Assembly (NCBI GenBank): GCA_964505785.1
Contig: CAZDJZ010000027.1
Coordinates: 1-29,820, forward strand
Length of the DNA: 29,820 bases
DNA from: CAYRTV01 sp964505785
GTDB lineage: Bacteria; Acidobacteriota; Aminicenantia; Aminicenantales; Aminicenantaceae
Reading direction: 5' to 3'
Part shown: positions 8,378-15,677 of the stretch, piece after piece
Layout: each line of letters opens with the position of its first letter
Numbering within the stretch: position 1 is the first letter of the stretch
The notes under the pieces: model-generated
Told to the model about the DNA's origin: nothing
Database searches by the model: none
The model's input: only the letters and a program-made list of their open reading frames with translations
Made by a program: the position numbers and the translations under genes

Positions 8378-8407
8378 ATTATACTTATTTCGTCATTAAA
8401 AGTTCAA
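8378..8407 (-). promoter_or_regulatory. Promoter candidate giving a near-leaderless FHA-GAF-PP2C transcript
   Basis: On the minus strand TTGAAC (8407-8402) and TATAAT (8383-8378) are separated by 18 bases. The -10 box is nine bases from the ATG at 8368, so transcription would start about 1-3 bases before the start codon. Confidence 0.4.
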
Positions 8408-8436
8408 GTCTGCTTGTTTATTCGGGTTTCCGGGCA

Positions 8437-10872
8437 TTAGTCCAAAGCATTAATAACCTGCCGGTATTTTTTCTTGCGTTGGTCAGGCGGATATTCTTCA
8501 ACCAGCGGGATGATAAGATCACGCAGCTCTTTTTGGAGAGTATTGTCGAGCATTTCCAGCGCATAGGCTACGGATTTCTTCGTTCCTGTCAGAATATTCT
8601 GATAGGCTTTCATGATATCATTATGCGCATAGAGGAGGCCTGTTAATTTGAATATGTTGGACAGGTTTTCCGACATTATTTTTTGCAATCCATGCTTTTC
8701 CTGCTGATCGTCGTCTTCAAGCTCTTCTTCCTGGAGGAGGAGTTTATATTGCTTTTTAATAATGTTTAATAATGCCGGTTGAATTTTAACAGGAGAGATG
8801 TAAATATCAGACTGCTCGGAACGGATCTTATCCAAGGCATCGATCACGGATGATGTAAACCCGGATTCAGCCGGCGGCAATAAATCCAATAGAATTTCGG
8901 CGCTCCGGTGTGATCTGATTTGAGCCAAAACCGAGACGGCTGCTTTTTTCACGTCAATATTATGACGGCTGTCCTTAAGCAGCGGGTGGAGGATATCGAC
9001 GGCCTTGTCTTCGAATTTGACCAGAGCGGATACGGCGTCTTCCCTTTTTAACGGATTTCTCAGGGATTCAATCATTGGCAAAAGATTTTCTTTCTTTCTC
9101 AGCTTGGCGGCGCTTTCCATGGCAAAACGCGCGACTTCAGGAGATTCATCCCTGATAAGAGACGGCAGCTTAGAAGATAAAACCGACTCCGGCGGCATCA
9201 ATCCGATGATTTTTGCCAGTTCCATTTTTTCGAGATTCGCTTCGCGGCTTTTCTCTAATACTTGATTGGCGTGCAGATCAATGACTTTTTGATAATTTTC
9301 CAGCGACATGATTTCTTCGATATCCGTGGTTAATTCATCCGTGTCGAGGAAGGTCTCCGTCGAAAAGGAAGATCCTTCGGAACTGAATAAATTCCCAAGG
9401 GATGATACCTTTGCCTCATCAGAATTTTGTGACAGCATTTTTTTTACGTCAGGAGTCAGCTTTCCCTGCTGTGCCAGGTCATAAACACACATGGCATATA
9501 AGGACGGGCTGCGTTTCTGACTTTCCAGAAGGTCAAAGATGAGTTTGGTATAATCCATATCCAGGGTGTCTGAAACGGATTTTTCCGCCCGGTGCCATTT
9601 ACGTTTAATGGATTGATTAACGGTCTGGATATAATTCCGGCTTACTTGGAGGTTCACAATAATCCAGCCTATAATAAAAAATGCGGAAATGGCGCTGATA
9701 AGCCTGATATTAAGCTGAAAATGGATGAACACCATTAATAGTATAGCCCCCGCGGCTTTGGCGATCCGGTTGAGAAAAATATCAATACTGACCTTAGCCT
9801 GGTATTTCAGATTGGATGGAAGCGGCAGGTAAAGGATTTCCCGGGCGGATTGATTGAGTGAATATGACAGGCTTTTATCACTGCCCTTGAGGAGCACGGC
9901 AGCAAGGAGAACCGGGAATGCCGCCAAGCCAAGAGAAAAGACCAAAAGGGCCAAAGGATAGATTACCAGCATTCCCTTGACGCCTAAACGGTTGAATGAA
10001 GGTCCGGTCAAGATAAGCTGTAAAAAAAAAGCGACCAGCATCAAACCGGCATTAAAGATCCCGAAGAATCCGGTCAGGTTATCGCGGCCTTGAATCGACT
10101 GTTCGATGATCCCATTGAATTGATAGTCGATCAGTGTGGAGATGATGATGCTCAGCGTGACCATAACAGCCAGGAGGGTCAAGTAGTTATTTATCTTTAT
10201 GGATGAAAAAGCAGTTTTCCAGCCTGGTTTCTGCTTTATTTCATTCTGTGAATCCTGGACGGTGGCTTTCTGTTTGAAAATTTTAGAAACGACCAGTATA
10301 CCTGCGCCCAACATCACTGCGGAAAGCAGGAGGAGATGGTTGGACAAAGCCGCCCCGGCGAAGCTTTTGGTTAAAAGTCCGCCGGCGATTCCGCCCAAAA
10401 TTCCTCCGCTTCCAAAAAAACCTACAAGGCGTTTGATTTCACGCGGATTATAGACTTCATTGACTGTGAGCCAGAAATGAGCCATGAGCACGACCACCAT
10501 CAGATTGGCCCAAACCCAATAAACCATAGGCAGCCAGAGATGATGTGAAGGAAATAAGATCCAGAATAAAAGGGCGGACAAAATAAAAAACAAAAGACTG
10601 AATTGAATAAGCCTGTATTTTGAAAAGCGCTGCTGCAGTGTGGTATGAAGGGCCACAACAAGACCGGTCAAAAGAGCGGTCAAAAGATAAGCGTATGGAA
10701 GAGAGTCTTTTCCCAAGGAATCTAAAAAGCTGGCATTCCGGAGGGATTTGATGATGGTATGCGGAGAGGTGATCAAAAAAAAGTAGAGGAAGAAAAGCAA
10801 AGCGGTTTTTTCCTCTCCCGGGTAAAGTGTCATAACTCTGGAGAGGAATTTATATAAGCGGCTGCTTTTCAT
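8437..10872 (-). CDS. ATP/ADP-translocase-like membrane protein with C-terminal HEAT repeats
   Basis: An 811-residue fusion. Residues about 20-420 carry roughly a dozen hydrophobic segments with the layout of the TLC/NTT (Npt1/Npt2) nucleotide transporter superfamily: ITSPHTIIKSLRNASFL in the first helix region, GSGGILGGIAGGLL, and SLNQSAREILYLPLPSNLKY before IDIFLNRIAKAAGA. Residues about 430-811 are soluble and rich in HEAT-type helical pairs (for example IRDESPEVARFAMESAAKLR, then DAVSALVKFEDKAVDILHPL). NTT proteins of intracellular bacteria and plastids exchange ATP for ADP. In free-living bacteria the substrate is unproved. It lies between the STAS and FHA-PP2C genes. AAGG seven bases before the ATG serves as Shine-Dalgarno. 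The HEAT part may dock a cytosolic partner. Confidence 0.83.
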   Translation of the reverse strand: MKSSRLYKFLSRVMTLYPGEEKTALLFFLYFFLITSPHTIIKSLRNASFLDSLGKDSLPYAYLLTALLTGLVVALHTTLQQRFSKYRLIQFSLLFFILSALLFWILFPSHHLWLPMVYWVWANLMVVVLMAHFWLTVNEVYNPREIKRLVGFFGSGGILGGIAGGLLTKSFAGAALSNHLLLLSAVMLGAGILVVSKIFKQKATVQDSQNEIKQKPGWKTAFSSIKINNYLTLLAVMVTLSIIISTLIDYQFNGIIEQSIQGRDNLTGFFGIFNAGLMLVAFFLQLILTGPSFNRLGVKGMLVIYPLALLVFSLGLAAFPVLLAAVLLKGSDKSLSYSLNQSAREILYLPLPSNLKYQAKVSIDIFLNRIAKAAGAILLMVFIHFQLNIRLISAISAFFIIGWIIVNLQVSRNYIQTVNQSIKRKWHRAEKSVSDTLDMDYTKLIFDLLESQKRSPSLYAMCVYDLAQQGKLTPDVKKMLSQNSDEAKVSSLGNLFSSEGSSFSTETFLDTDELTTDIEEIMSLENYQKVIDLHANQVLEKSREANLEKMELAKIIGLMPPESVLSSKLPSLIRDESPEVARFAMESAAKLRKKENLLPMIESLRNPLKREDAVSALVKFEDKAVDILHPLLKDSRHNIDVKKAAVSVLAQIRSHRSAEILLDLLPPAESGFTSSVIDALDKIRSEQSDIYISPVKIQPALLNIIKKQYKLLLQEEELEDDDQQEKHGLQKIMSENLSNIFKLTGLLYAHNDIMKAYQNILTGTKKSVAYALEMLDNTLQKELRDLIIPLVEEYPPDQRKKKYRQVINALD

Positions 10873-10956
10873 TGACCAACCTTTTGTTTAACCAAGCACT
10901 TTGTTGTTGCGGAAACCTATGCCATAGAATACTTCATACTCTAAAACGGCACCGGG

Positions 10957-11298
10957 TTAAGAAAAATTTTTCAATGCATCTTCTTCGGAATCGTGAATAT
11001 CAAAAACTTTGGAGAGCATCGTGACTTGAAACACAAGAGAAAGTTTTTGGGAAATATGCGCTAATTTCAGTTGGCCCCCTACATTTTTTGTGGAGATGTA
11101 ACTGGCGAGAATTTCACCGACACCGTAGCTGTCGATAAAATCAACTTTTTCCAGGTTAAGAAGGATTTTCCGGGTTCCGTCTTCAAGAAGGTTTTTCACC
11201 ATGTCATGGAGTGAACTGTTCATAAATTCAGACCGGCGGATCTCGCCTTCAATATGAAAAATGGAAACATCATCCTTTTGACGCAGAGTAATATTCAT
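10957..11298 (-). CDS. STAS-domain anti-sigma factor antagonist
   Basis: A 113-residue single STAS domain of the SpoIIAA/RsbV type. The phosphorylation loop reads VDFIDSYGVGEIL with Ser57 as the probable phosphoacceptor. Unphosphorylated relatives bind an RsbW-type kinase and free its sigma factor or other partner. Here a PP2C phosphatase that could dephosphorylate it is encoded two genes downstream, and an RsbW-like ATPase sits at 18733-19155. GAGG five bases before ATG 11298 gives a good ribosome site, and a consensus-like promoter precedes it. The first gene of the minus-strand run STAS - translocase/HEAT - FHA/PP2C - M16 - M16. Confidence 0.9.
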   Translation of the reverse strand: MNITLRQKDDVSIFHIEGEIRRSEFMNSSLHDMVKNLLEDGTRKILLNLEKVDFIDSYGVGEILASYISTKNVGGQLKLAHISQKLSLVFQVTMLSKVFDIHDSEEDALKNFS

Positions 11299-11325
11299 AT
11301 TTTCCTCATGTTCTCCTTATATAAG

Positions 11326-11354
11326 CTTTTATCAGAAGAAAAACCGGATGTCAA
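11326..11354 (-). promoter_or_regulatory. Sigma70-like promoter for the STAS operon
   Basis: On the minus strand a perfect TTGACA (11354-11349) is followed after 17 bases by TAAAAG (11331-11326). The start codon is 27 bases further. Confidence 0.5.
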
Positions 11355-11360
11355 TGATAT

Positions 11361-11442
11361 GGCCTGGAATATTCATGGGCTGAGATGGCCGCAGATGCGG
11401 GTCTCTCCCCGCGGCCGTCCAGGACCCGTGAATGATCCGGGC
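11361..11442. repeat. Long imperfect hairpin element in the divergent control region
   Basis: The outer arms GCCTGGAATATTCATGGG (left) and the reverse complement of CCCGTGAATGATCCGGGC (right) match at about 14 of 20 positions. The inner arms GGCC..GCGGG and CCCGC-GGCC pair around a TCTCTC loop. The left arm is related to the 30-bp repeats at 27-56 and 1304-1333. The size and palindromy suggest a REP- or MITE-like element lying between two divergent promoters. Confidence 0.6.
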
Positions 11443-11448
11443 TGGTTA

Positions 11449-11477
11449 TTGCTAAAATTTGCGATTCTTTTTATAAT
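11449..11477 (+). promoter_or_regulatory. Sigma70-like promoter for the phosphatase-kinase-translocase operon
   Basis: TTGCTA at 11449-11454, a 17-base spacer and a consensus TATAAT at 11472-11477, 58 bases before the first start codon. It sits just beyond the hairpin element and about 95 bases from the divergent STAS promoter. Confidence 0.55.
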
Positions 11478-11535
11478 CGGTATAGAAAGAATGCAAGAAG
11501 CCCGTTCCCTGGTATGGGTGCTTTAAATACAAGAA

Positions 11536-12606
11536 ATGGGGCATATCGTGAAGAAAAACTGGATCCGATATTTTCATAGAGTTTATATCCCTATATTTAT
11601 GGCCCTTCTGGCTGCGATTCCGGCTGCCGCCGCTGATATCCAATGTATATGGAATAATGTGGAACGCATTGTAGCCGTGGGCGATATCCACGGGGATTAT
11701 GACAATTTTGTCCGGATATTAAAAGAAACAGGAATGGTGAATGACGAAACTAAATGGATAGGGGGTGGAGCCCATTTAGTTCAAACCGGAGATGTTATGG
11801 ACCGTGGACCGGGTGCACGCGAAGCTTTTGATTTATTAAAAAAACTGGAAAAGGAAGCTCCCAGGCACGGCGGCATGGTCCATGTTCTGCTTGGGAATCA
11901 TGAAGAAGCCAATTTGGTTGGATACGCTTTTGATTATCCGTCTTATATCATCCCTGAGCAATTTGCTTCTTTTCTGCCTAAAGCCTACCGTCGATCCAGG
12001 GAAAAATCCATCCGGAAAAAGTATGAAAAGGAAGAGAAACCGGATATTCCGCTCCAACAGGCTCTGAATGAATACTGGATGGAAATGATGCAGACCGATA
12101 TCGAAGCCCGGCGAACCTACCTGGAAAATTTCTATGATAAATACGGGAAGTGGCTGTTGAAAAAAAACGCTGTTATTAAGATAAATGACATTATTTTTGT
12201 TCATGGGGGGATCAGTCTAAAATATTCCACGTGGGAATTACAGAAGATTAATGACCAGGTCCGGAAAGAATTTACCGCGATTCGGCATGGCGTGGGATTA
12301 GTTCCGGAAATCGTTTATGACAGCGAGGGCCCTTTATGGTTCCGGGGACTGGTTGAATGGGACGAAGATTCATATATGACCCAAGTGAACACAATATTGA
12401 ATAACCTGGATGCGGAACATATTGTGGTAGGCCATACGGTAAGGCAGGATGTTCTTATAAAAGATTCAAATCCGGTGTTAAGCCGGTTTAATGAAAAAGT
12501 ATGGGGAATCGATACCGGCATATCCGATTTTTATGGAGGGATTTTGAGTGCTTTACGCATTCAAAACGGAAAATTCAATCTTATTTGGATAGGAGAACAG
12601 CCATGA
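11536..12606 (+). CDS. Exported PPP/Shewanella-like phosphatase (calcineurin-like metallophosphoesterase)
   Basis: A 356-residue exported phosphoesterase. An N-terminal signal peptide (hydrophobic about 17-33, cut near AAAA-D) leads to the metallophosphoesterase core: VGDIHGDY (D50, H52), TGDVMDRG (D86, R90), LLGNHEEANLVG (N121, H122), then FVHGGIS and VVGHT as distal His ligands. The GDVxDRG and GNHExxNLxG forms match PPP-type Shewanella-like phosphatases, whose members dephosphorylate proteins. Its natural substrate is not shown. The first ATG has no Shine-Dalgarno. A GTG at 11548 (giving VKKNWIRYF, a classic signal start) behind GGGG is a plausible alternative. Its stop overlaps the start of the pseudokinase gene (ATGA), linking it to the kinase operon. 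Confidence 0.88.
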   Translation: MGHIVKKNWIRYFHRVYIPIFMALLAAIPAAAADIQCIWNNVERIVAVGDIHGDYDNFVRILKETGMVNDETKWIGGGAHLVQTGDVMDRGPGAREAFDLLKKLEKEAPRHGGMVHVLLGNHEEANLVGYAFDYPSYIIPEQFASFLPKAYRRSREKSIRKKYEKEEKPDIPLQQALNEYWMEMMQTDIEARRTYLENFYDKYGKWLLKKNAVIKINDIIFVHGGISLKYSTWELQKINDQVRKEFTAIRHGVGLVPEIVYDSEGPLWFRGLVEWDEDSYMTQVNTILNNLDAEHIVVGHTVRQDVLIKDSNPVLSRFNEKVWGIDTGISDFYGGILSALRIQNGKFNLIWIGEQP

Positions 12607-13385
12607 AAATCATAAAATATATCTCCTTGGGTTTGGTTTTATCAGCGGCCTGTTTTTTATTTGGGAATACTGGGACCGAATTCCAATTTTCCGGAGTTGA
12701 GGATGTCCTGGTTTTCTTGAAAAACGCCGAAGTTGTCAGTATTCAGCCCGATGAAAACGCAGGCCGGACTGAGCCCTGGATGGTGATTTTGAATGATGAT
12801 AAAATGCAGTGCAAGGCCATTTTTAAACATATCGACCGTACGCGTCCTTTTCCTTTGGCTGACAGTTTCAAGTATGAACTATCCGCTTACAAACTTCACC
12901 GGATGCTGGGGTTAAACTTTATTCCACCGACCGTGGCCAGGACCATTGACGGCCGTCCTGGAGCACTGCAATTGTACATCGAAGATTGTATTCCCTTGGA
13001 AGAGGCAAGACAAGATGAAAGTGTAAATCTCGACCTTGAATTAATCCGGAGGAATATGCAGGATATTGATGTATTTGATGCTTTGACTTATTGCGGCTGC
13101 AAGCAAACCGGAGATGTCTTGTATCAGCTTTCCAGCGGGCACATCTGCCGCGTTGATTATTCGGAGGCATTTGCTCCTATCCGGGACCTTCCGCCGCATT
13201 GCCGAATCCAGGGATGCTCGCAGGATTTTCTCGAACAATTAAGATCCATCGATGGAGAAGCGGTACGCCGGGAACTTGCAAGATATTTAAACAGGGAAGA
13301 AATCACTGCATTACTTTTACGCAGGCAATTGATTATAGAAAAGTTGACAACCATGGCTGCTGATGGCTGTGATCTGCATGACTGA
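12603..13385 (+). CDS. Exported kinase-fold protein, probable pseudokinase
   Basis: A 260-residue paralogue of the two kinase-like proteins encoded downstream, with a signal peptide (about 1-22). Shared features: a Lys in the AIFKHID position (K75), a Glu in KYELSAYKLHRML (E92), IPPTV, and a C-terminal helical tail. The catalytic loop aligned with N-x-D-R-x-x-x-N reads CGCKQTGD (164-171), so catalytic Asp, Arg and metal Asn are all replaced. The later metal Asp is kept (VDYSEAF, D185). I infer loss of phosphotransfer and a scaffold or regulatory role. The ATG at 12603 is inside the phosphatase stop (ATGA) with AGGAG eight bases upstream. A frame open from 12501 overlaps the phosphatase and is not used. 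SAAC in the signal does not fit a proper lipobox. Confidence 0.75.
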   Translation: MKIIKYISLGLVLSAACFLFGNTGTEFQFSGVEDVLVFLKNAEVVSIQPDENAGRTEPWMVILNDDKMQCKAIFKHIDRTRPFPLADSFKYELSAYKLHRMLGLNFIPPTVARTIDGRPGALQLYIEDCIPLEEARQDESVNLDLELIRRNMQDIDVFDALTYCGCKQTGDVLYQLSSGHICRVDYSEAFAPIRDLPPHCRIQGCSQDFLEQLRSIDGEAVRRELARYLNREEITALLLRRQLIIEKLTTMAADGCDLHD

Positions 13386-13469
13386 ATTTTGTGCAATTTA
13401 TGCCAATATAAATAAAATCAACCGGATGGAAAAATAATTTGAGACTTTTCAACATGGATTTTCACAAAA

Positions 13470-14843
13470 ATGGTGGATAAAACAAAAAATATTCCAACTA
13501 TCACGAAAATTTTCCGGATTTTTACTGTCATAAAGGCGGCTGAGCTGAACACGGCTCTGTTGTTGACATTAAACGGATTTTTGCTCATGGCAGCCTATTA
13601 CCTTGTAAAACCTGTAAGGGAAGGATTGATTCTTGCAGGAACGGGACCTGAATTCCGTGCCTACCTTTCCGCCGTTACTGTCGTTCTTTTGATCTTTGTG
13701 GTTAAAATCTTCAGTCGTATTGCCTCCCGGTTTCCCCGTCATCGATTGATTGCCTGGGTGACCGGCTTTTTTATTTCCAATCTGTTCTTTTTTTATGTTT
13801 GGTATCTTTCCAGTGGAGGAAAAATTGCGGTCCTGGGAACAGTCTTTTTCATTTGGATCGGCATTTTCAATGTTATGGTCATTGCTCAATTCTGGGCCTT
13901 TGCTAATGACCTCTATACTCAGGAAGCCGGTCAGAGGATTTTCGTCCTGGTGGCCTTCGGGGTGACGTTCGGGGCTTTTGCCGGGAGCAAGGCGGCGGAT
14001 TGGCTCATTGAATCCATCGGCCCCAGTAATTTGATGCTGGTTTGCGGGGCGGTTTTGGTGATACCCATCATCTTAACCTGGATTATCCACAATCGCGAAA
14101 AAAATCAGCAAGGCATTAAAGAGTCGGTTTCTGAAGAGCCGCAGGAACAAATAGGAAAGGATGTTCCTTTGAAAAAGGGAGGAGGATTCCGCCTGGTGTT
14201 TAGAAATCGATATCTTCTCTATATCGCCTTTTTTGTCTTGCTGCTCAATTTCATCAATACAAATGGAGAATATATCCTTTCCCGGGTGATCGAACAGAGA
14301 GCGGCCGAAGCGATTCAAACAGGAACAGCCGAAGGGATGACGAAAGAAGCCTTTATTGGAAATTTTTACGCCGGATTTTATTCCTATGTGAATTTTTTTG
14401 CCTGGTTTATTCAGCTCTTCCTGGTTTCCCGGATTTTTAAATGGGTAGGCGTCCGGGGAGCCTTGTTTTTTCTCCCCTTGATCTCGCTGGGCGGATATAT
14501 AGCCATTTCAACCGGAGCTGCATTGATCATTGTTAAGTGGGCGAAAATTTTAGAGAACAGCACCGACTATTCGCTAATGAACACCACCCGCCATTCCCTC
14601 TTTCTGGTCACATCCCGCGAGGAAAAGTATAAGGCCAAAGCGGCTATTGACACATTTTTCCATCGAACAGGAGATGTGATGTCGGCATTGCTGGTATTCC
14701 TGGGGGCCACATTTTTCATGTGGAAGAGTGAAAGTTTTGCCGGGTTCAATATTATTCTTATTACTGTATGGATTGCTCTTTCCGTGCTCATCTGGAAAAA
14801 GCATAAAAAATTATCCCAAATCAACAGCCAAGCGGGAGGATAA
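13470..14843 (+). CDS. ATP/ADP-translocase-like (NTT/Npt-family) membrane protein
   Basis: A 457-residue polytopic membrane protein with about 11-12 hydrophobic segments. It resembles the N-terminal two thirds of the product of 8437-10872 and the TLC/NTT transporter superfamily: AAYYLVKPVREGLIL in the first helix pair, FAFGVTFGAFAGSKAADWLI-like glycine helix near residue 170, and KILENSTDYSLMNTTRHSLF followed by KYKAKAAIDTFFHRTGDVMS. Known NTT members exchange ATP for ADP or import nucleotides; substrate and direction here are unknown. It is the third gene of the phosphatase-kinase operon: 84 bases after the pseudokinase, and its stop lies one base before the next start. No strong ribosome site is seen. 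Alternative view: a diverged MFS-like carrier of other substrates. Confidence 0.8.
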   Translation: MVDKTKNIPTITKIFRIFTVIKAAELNTALLLTLNGFLLMAAYYLVKPVREGLILAGTGPEFRAYLSAVTVVLLIFVVKIFSRIASRFPRHRLIAWVTGFFISNLFFFYVWYLSSGGKIAVLGTVFFIWIGIFNVMVIAQFWAFANDLYTQEAGQRIFVLVAFGVTFGAFAGSKAADWLIESIGPSNLMLVCGAVLVIPIILTWIIHNREKNQQGIKESVSEEPQEQIGKDVPLKKGGGFRLVFRNRYLLYIAFFVLLLNFINTNGEYILSRVIEQRAAEAIQTGTAEGMTKEAFIGNFYAGFYSYVNFFAWFIQLFLVSRIFKWVGVRGALFFLPLISLGGYIAISTGAALIIVKWAKILENSTDYSLMNTTRHSLFLVTSREEKYKAKAAIDTFFHRTGDVMSALLVFLGATFFMWKSESFAGFNIILITVWIALSVLIWKKHKKLSQINSQAGG

Positions 14844-14844
14844 T

Positions 14845-15675
14845 ATGAAAAAGTGCAGATTGAGGTTACAAGCGGGCCTTGCCGGTGTGCTCATTTTAGC
14901 GGTCACATCGATTCTATTTCCCCAATTTCTTCCCGAGGAGATTGCCTCAAGACCGGAATATGAAGAATTTTTAAAATCAGCGGAAATCGTCAAATCGGAA
15001 CCGATCGGCGAGGGAGTAACCAAGCCGTTTAAATTATACTTAGAGAAAGGGGATCGTGTGGAATGCGGCTGTTGGAAAAACCCGGAAGGAATTCAGAAAG
15101 GTTTTCTGGAGGGCTGGAATTATGAAATAGCCGCCTATCAGATGGATAAACTTTTGGAAGTCCATATGATCCCGCCGACGGTTGAGAAGGAATATAAAGG
15201 CAGGAAGGGTTCGCTGCAGCTATGGGTGGAAACGGAATTCAGCCTCCTTGATACCATGGAGGAGGGGATTAAGGTACCGGAGGAACGTTTGCCGCATATA
15301 AACCGCATGAAGTATATCGCCCGCACATTTGACAGCCTGATCGCCAATGAGGACCGAACGCAGCAGAATATCCTGATCACCAAAGACTGGCGGATGATAC
15401 TGATCGACCATTCCCGTGCTTTCCGATCCACTCCGGAATTTACTGAACAGTTGATGTTCGGCCGCGAAGGTATCCGCGGGGTTAAAATGATCCGCACTCT
15501 TCCCCGGAAACTGGTGGAAAGAATAGAGAGCCTGAATGAAAATTCAATCAGGGGAGCGGTCGGACCTTATCTAAGCGAGGATGAAATCCAGGCAATTTTA
15601 AAAAGAAAAGTTCTTTTGCTGGATGAAATCAAAGCCATGGTTAAAATGTATGGTGAAGAAAGGTTTTTTTATTAA
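14845..15675 (+). CDS. Exported or membrane-anchored PI3K/HipA/FAM20-like kinase-fold protein
   Basis: A 276-residue protein with a basic n-region and hydrophobic segment (about 11-26), either signal peptide or anchor. Kinase-fold features: K78 in CGCWKNPEG (candidate ATP Lys), E94 in NYEIAAYQMDKLL, PPTVEKEY, catalytic loop FDSLIANEDRTQQNIL (N168, D170, R171, N175) and metal Asp D188 in MILIDHSRAF. The NxDRxxxN plus xDHS pattern is shared with PI3/4-kinases, HipA and secretory FAM20-type kinases. I do not recognise a named family, and the substrate is unknown. The start at 14845 was chosen because GGGAGG lies five bases upstream and it follows the translocase stop by one base; an upstream in-frame ATG at 14728 lies inside that gene. 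Catalytic residues look intact. Confidence 0.8.
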   Translation: MKKCRLRLQAGLAGVLILAVTSILFPQFLPEEIASRPEYEEFLKSAEIVKSEPIGEGVTKPFKLYLEKGDRVECGCWKNPEGIQKGFLEGWNYEIAAYQMDKLLEVHMIPPTVEKEYKGRKGSLQLWVETEFSLLDTMEEGIKVPEERLPHINRMKYIARTFDSLIANEDRTQQNILITKDWRMILIDHSRAFRSTPEFTEQLMFGREGIRGVKMIRTLPRKLVERIESLNENSIRGAVGPYLSEDEIQAILKRKVLLLDEIKAMVKMYGEERFFY

Positions 15676-15677
15676 AA

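Noticed and set aside
12603..12662. Lipobox in the pseudokinase signal (SAAC)
   Set aside because: Residue -3 is Ser rather than Leu or another aliphatic residue, so an ordinary signal peptide is more likely.
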